From the NCBI GenBank assembly GCA_030063045.1, contig JAQSEB010000007.1:930001-994000 (forward strand): DNA of 64,000 nt. The letters are read 5' to 3'. The notes under the pieces were generated by a model that saw nothing but the letters and a program-made list of their open reading frames with translations, searched no databases and was not told where the DNA came from. The position numbers were made by a program, and so were the translations under genes. Origin of the DNA: Pratylenchus scribneri. Taxonomy: Eukaryota > Nematoda > Chromadorea > Rhabditida > Pratylenchidae. Each line of letters opens with the position of its first letter. Position 1 is the first letter of the stretch. Below, piece by piece: positions 59,835 through 64,000 of the stretch.

Positions 59835-60368
59835 GCAGCGTTGAGTGAGTGGTCGTGAATGAATTCGGCAAGGAGTGAGTGGATGGTGGAGCCGGTGGGA
59901 TACGAATTTTAGGTTTCCTTTTATATTTGCATTTTATTGTTGGATAAAATATCATTTTCATGTATGAAATTCAACAAGATTTTTTGTTTACAGTATACAA
60001 TACTGGGAATTACAAAAATCTTAAACTCCGAACTTCTAATAATGATTTTGAGATTATTGATTGATAAAAATGTAGTGCTAGAAGTTAGATAAATGTTTAA
60101 TATGGATAATTAATTGATTTTTAATGTGTAAAATATAATAAAAATGCTAAATATCAATAAAGAATGACGAAAAACACTTATTTTTTCCATATTTTGTGGG
60201 CTAATTTATAATTTCTTTTCTCAATTCTATAGAAAGGGGTTAAATAAAAAGCTTAGAATTCTATGGATCCTAGTAGAACAAAAGAAGCTGAAAACCATTA
60301 TTTAAATTGAATTTAACAATAAATTGGGCCAATAAATTCCTCCAAAACCGTCTCAAATCCATTCAAAA
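59835..60368. other. divergent intergenic region between PP1-type and EF-hand genes
   Basis: AT-rich, with no ORF of note. A short open stretch from an ATG at about 60264 ends after 15 codons. Confidence 0.5.
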
Positions 60369-61254
60369 ATGCCATTTTTTGCAGTTTCCGAATTTGACAT
60401 AATCGACACAAATGTGGATGGCCTAATAAGCTATTTGGAATTTCAAAGATGGCATCGAGCCGCCTTCGGGGCTGAACCAAAAAACAGCGCCAGTTTGTTT
60501 TGCCTTCGCCCACAAATTTGTATTTCAAATTAATTTGTTTACAGCCCTTTTTGGCACATTTGACTTGGATCGAGATGGGAAATTAACTGTCGCTGAATGT
60601 GGGGAATTAATCGAATAAAATTTAATCATTTTCCTTCCATATTCAAGTCGTACCTTTGGCATTTGAATTGAGCAGGAAACCGGAAAAGGAAGTGGAAAAA
60701 GTATTCAAAGTTGGTCCATCCACCTCGCATTACTCACTTTTATGGAAATTGCTTAGAAATTTGACCAAAATTCGGATGGCCTTTTGAGTGGGGAAGAATT
60801 GAGCGAATTTGATGGAATTTCGGAGGAAATTGTGGCCGGTCTATTTGAGGTGGCCGACTCGAATGGAGATGGACGAATTTCCCGAGAGGAATTTGGCCGA
60901 GTGGCCGATACAATTGAAAGTCACATTTCACAGGTAATTCAGAGGGAATATTGAGGGAATTGAATTCATATTTTGAAGGAAGCCAAAAATCTTGGCCAAG
61001 CCCAATCGCTGATGGCCGCACTCGACTTTGATGGGAACGGACAAATCACGTTGGATGAACTTTCCACCTATGGACGGCGATATGGGGCGAATGGGGCAAC
61101 CGTAGAAAAGGAAAAAGACGATGGAGGATTGGCCAAAGCCACAATTCGCCAATTGGATCGAAACGAGGATGGGGCCATTTCACTGATGGAATTGAAAAGA
61201 TTGCCGGAAGCTGTGATGAATGCCGCCGGAATTCGACCAATCATTCCTGCCTAA
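60369..61254 (+). CDS. six-EF-hand calcium-binding protein
   Basis: Exons 60369-60492, 60545-60598, 60648-60709, 60757-60933, 60979-61254; 230 residues as modelled. Six EF-hand loops are visible in order: DTNVDGLISYLE, DLDRDGKLTVAE, DQNSDGLLSGEE, DSNGDGRISREE, DFDGNGQITLDE and DRNEDGAISLME. All have acidic residues at positions 1, 3, 5 and 12 or close equivalents, so most should bind calcium. Six hands in a short soluble protein recall calbindin or calexcitin-like proteins, but I cannot assign a family. The start is uncertain: ATGCCATTTTTTGCAG ends in a good acceptor, so an upstream exon may exist. An AATAAA lies at 61277-61282. Confidence 0.85.
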
Positions 61255-61374
61255 TCCATTGTGTCAATTTTTGTTGAATAAATGCAAATTTTTTGTACTC
61301 TGAATTTGTTAATTCTTTCTAAATTAAGACAAAGCAGCCTATGAACTTGCCACTCTTTGTAATAGAAAAGCTCA

Positions 61375-61668
61375 TCAAGGACTGAACCAATTTTAATGAT
61401 TTTGTTATCATATTAAGTCTTTTGGCTATCAAATGATATTAAATTTATTTAAATTGGTTAAGAATTCATGGAGTTATGACCAAAAACCATTTAAACTCTC
61501 CTTTGCTATGGATCAATGAAATTTGTAATGAATTTTTGAACATAACTTCATAATTTCTGAACTAATTTAAGTAAAATTAATATTATTTGATAGTCAAAAG
61601 TCTGCCCTTTAATTTGATACTAAAATCATCGAGATTGATCCAGTCATTGATGAGTAATTCTAAATGGC
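61375..61668. mobile_element. MITE-B copy 4
   Basis: Arms ttaagtcttttggctatcaaatgatattaaattt and aattaatattatttgatagtcaaaagtctgccctttaattt; downstream of the EF-hand gene. Confidence 0.85.
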
Positions 61669-62100
61669 GACAACGAATTAGGATGGGTGGGCTTCTCCTC
61701 CACTCCTTTATCCCTTTGGATTGCCCATTAGTCCATCTTCTGTTTTTCCTTTGCCGCAATTCTGTCCACCACCGCATCCATCCAATCAAATATAAATCAC
61801 TTTCGCCGCAAGAAAACACAGATGGATCATCGGGGAGAAGATGCGGGAAAAAGAAGAAGCCGAGAAAGGGGAAAAGCAACCATTCATTCAATTCATTCAT
61901 CCATTCAAATCCATCATTCTTCTTTCCATGCGCCTTCCAATTTTCACTTTCTTCCTCTATTCTTGTCAAGCGGATCTTCAAAAATCCTTTTGGGAATTGG
62001 CCATTAAAAATTGGCATTTGTTATATGGAATTGTTGCGCACTTTTCATTCACTCTCCCCACGGAGCAGCCCAATTGGCATTTTTATAATAACTCCTCAAG

Positions 62101-62400
62101 CATTGATCCAATTTTGATGATTTTCTAATCAAATTAAAGAGCAGACTTTTGGCTATCAAATAATATTAAATTTATTTAAATTGGTTCAGAATTGACGGAG
62201 TTGTGCCTAAAAAACCGATGAAAATTCACTAATTAATAGTAAAGGTCATTTAAAATGATTTTTAAGAGATAACTTCATAAATTCTGAACCTTTTTAAATA
62301 AAATTGATATCATTGGATAGCCAATAGTCTGCTCTTTAATTTGATAACAAAATTATCAAAATTGGTTCAGTCCTTGATGAGTTATTATAAATGACGACAA
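62101..62400. mobile_element. MITE-B copy 5
   Basis: Arms attaaagagcagacttttggctatcaaataatatt and aattgatatcattggatagccaatagtctgctctttaattt. It is the best-preserved copy, about 430 bp from copy 4. Confidence 0.85.
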
Positions 62401-63010
62401 GTTGGGTCGATGACACTTTGGAGTATATCTTTTTCCTCATATTTTGCTTCAGGGCATTTCCTCTCTCACTTCAATTAAAAATGGTCAATCGAGTGGCCAA
62501 CATTCGATTGAATGGATTTATTTATTGAGACAATATTTATTCACTAAAAATTTGGATAGAATGGAGACTATTCGCAGACAATAGACACGCTGACTGAGTT
62601 TAAATTTTCATAGGTCAAATGAATGAATTAACTATTAATTTATGAGAAAGTTTTATTTAATTAATACCATTAAGGCATACTTTTTAGTTCTGGAGTTGAA
62701 TTATGCCATGGGAATGATTTGTTATGAATTTTGTAATCCAATCCCTCACCTCAATTAATTTTTCCTTATTAGCCATAAATTTGTCCTAATGAAGACAAAA
62801 AAAATTAGCATGTTTTTATTGGCAAAAATTCCGCGCATTAGAAATGAAATGCGCTGAATCACCAAAATAAACCCGCTTCAGCCCTCGATTTTCCAATCCC
62901 CGCATTCCTTATTTTTGCCCACGTCATCCAATTCACCCACAAATCCATTTTATCACCAAATTCCGCCTTCCTTTAATTAATTTCCCCATATCCAATGATC
63001 AACAGGGAAA

Positions 63011-64000
63011 ATGCAAAAAATGAAGCCAAATTTCCGCAATATTTTTGCGATTTTCATTTTCCATTTTGTACCAAATTTTGCCCAACACCCACAATCCATT
63101 GATGAACATTTCCTTCGCCATTCGCTGCTCAACAAATTCCTCTATCAACTCCATGATCAGAAGGGCATTTCGGAGCCGGAACAATCATCGCCGGTTGTTC
63201 CGGCCACCTCATTCGTGTTTCCACCACTTCAAAGGACGAATGGACAAATTCGGTTGGGTATAAATTATCCCCTATTGAAATATGAATATTTGGAATTTTC
63301 TTTTGGCCATAACTCTACAAGGAAGCAACCAATTTTGGAAGGCAATATGCTATTCGAAAGCCATAAATGTCCTATAAATACTAAATAGTGGCTTTTCTAA
63401 CTTTTTGAAAAATTAAAAACATTGTGCTTAAAAAGCTTTTTTCCAAAAATTAGGATTTTTCGGGTTTATTATATTCAAACACATAAATCTTTTTAGAAAG
63501 TGGGAATTTATAAATTTAAAATTAGCCACTTTTTATAAGGCATTTTAAGCTTTAAAATATTATCCTAAATTGGCTAATGCCTTGTTGAGATATGAACCAA
63601 AAACCGATGCTATAGTGAAGCAGAAATACTCAATTCTCTCAGCCAGTCCCATTTGTATCATATTTCATCTCATTTTAAATTCATAATTCCACTCGAAGGC
63701 ATTCATTCACGGGCCTTGGTCTGCCACCTTCCTTGGCCCCATCCGCTGGCCTACTTTTGCCCACGCCCGCCCAGCTGCCTTCCATCTTTCGATTGCCGGC
63801 CACTGCAATGGCCCAGAATAAGGCATTCCCAATGGATGGTTCGGTCCTTCTGAATTCGGCAAATCCCCTTCCGGCACCACCGTCCATTTTGGCCCATTCC
63901 ACTCCACAAATTGAAATGCCAAATGAAGGAAAAGCCACAGTGAATCGAACGGTGGCGGAGGAAAGTGTGGAGGCAAAATCAGGGGAAGCGGCGAATGTGA
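63011..64000 (+). CDS. secreted protein of unknown family, 3' end outside window
   Basis: Exon 1 63011-63252 and exon 2 from 63699, open to the window end; the junction is in frame (CG|G). The N-terminus (MKPNFRNIFAIFIFHFVPNFAQ, from the second Met at 63020) looks like a signal peptide. The mature part has a His/Leu-rich segment (HFLRHSLLNKFLYQLHD), then Pro/Ser/Val-rich low-complexity sequence. The second exon is Pro/Ala/Leu-rich, with LPTPAQLPSIFRLPA, then an acidic, Thr/Glu-rich stretch. No domain is recognised. The intron holds a MITE-A. Whether exon 2 truly belongs is supported only by the reading frame, a fair acceptor and clean coding composition. Confidence 0.6.
63298..63608. mobile_element. 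MITE-A copy 16 (intron of the right-edge gene)
   Basis: From ttttggccataactctacaagg to gagatatgaaccaaaa. It has a short internal deletion in the right arm. Confidence 0.75.

Larger units (their letters stand above)
61255..63010. other. intergenic stretch with two MITE-B copies
   Basis: Apart from the two foldback elements there is a C/T-rich region (61680-62000) with overlapping ORFs on both strands up to 176 codons. The longest (61587-62117, plus) starts inside a MITE-B arm and has no domain, so it is not called. A small hairpin gcgcatt…aatgcgc lies near 62834-62855. Confidence 0.5.

Noticed and set aside
61587..62117. 176-codon plus-strand ORF
   Set aside because: It begins inside a MITE-B arm and continues into C/T-rich sequence with no recognisable domain.

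Overview
The window is eukaryotic and reads as nematode genomic DNA. It is AT-rich, with very short introns (mostly about 35-60 bp) beside a few repeat-filled long ones. The genes are nematode-type: a twk potassium channel, an ACC/LGC-type cys-loop channel, an ovo/lin-48 zinc-finger gene and LINKIN. Four of the roughly 115 introns I could model start with GC instead of GT, which I recall being reported for cyst nematodes; I would place it among tylenchid (clade IV) nematodes only tentatively. Almost all gene models were rebuilt by joining exons by hand. For each complete model the exon lengths sum to a whole number of codons and the product matches the family's usual layout.

Layout. 206-544 (-): first coding exon of an SV2-related (SVOP) transporter. 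2463-5747 (-): ovo-type C2H2 factor. 5.7-14.8 kb: mostly gene-free, with foldback elements and two minisatellites. 14811-21294 (-): mitochondrial DnaJ (DNAJA3/dnj-10), LINKIN (ITFG1/lnkn-1) and a FAM136A-like protein, head to tail. 21680-22492 (+): GLTP. 22727-25571 (-): EXO1. 26178-34892 (-): a TNNI3K-type ankyrin-repeat kinase with 16 exons, hosting a nested (+) gene for a small membrane protein at 29444-30252. 36462-39801 (+): two-pore potassium channel. 40434-46480 (-): 15-exon anion-type cys-loop channel. 47696-49994 (+): mitochondrial SSB, then NIPSNAP. 50286-51876 (+): SNAP-29. 53192-57118 (+): EZH2/E(z) histone methyltransferase. 58378-59834 (-): divergent PP1-type phosphatase. 60369-61254 (+): six-EF-hand protein. 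63011-end (+): start of an unrecognised secreted protein.

The strongest non-genic signal is a dense foldback (MITE-like) family of about 300 bp with long inverted arms. It has about 16 copies, mostly inside introns. At least three other foldback families, a tRNA-derived SINE family, and three arrays of the same 19/25-bp satellite at distant loci are also present. One MITE copy appears to contain a satellite array between its two arms. The genes do not form one pathway, but mitochondrial genes sit next to each other in places (SSB with NIPSNAP; FAM136A-like upstream of LINKIN and DnaJ), so operons are possible.
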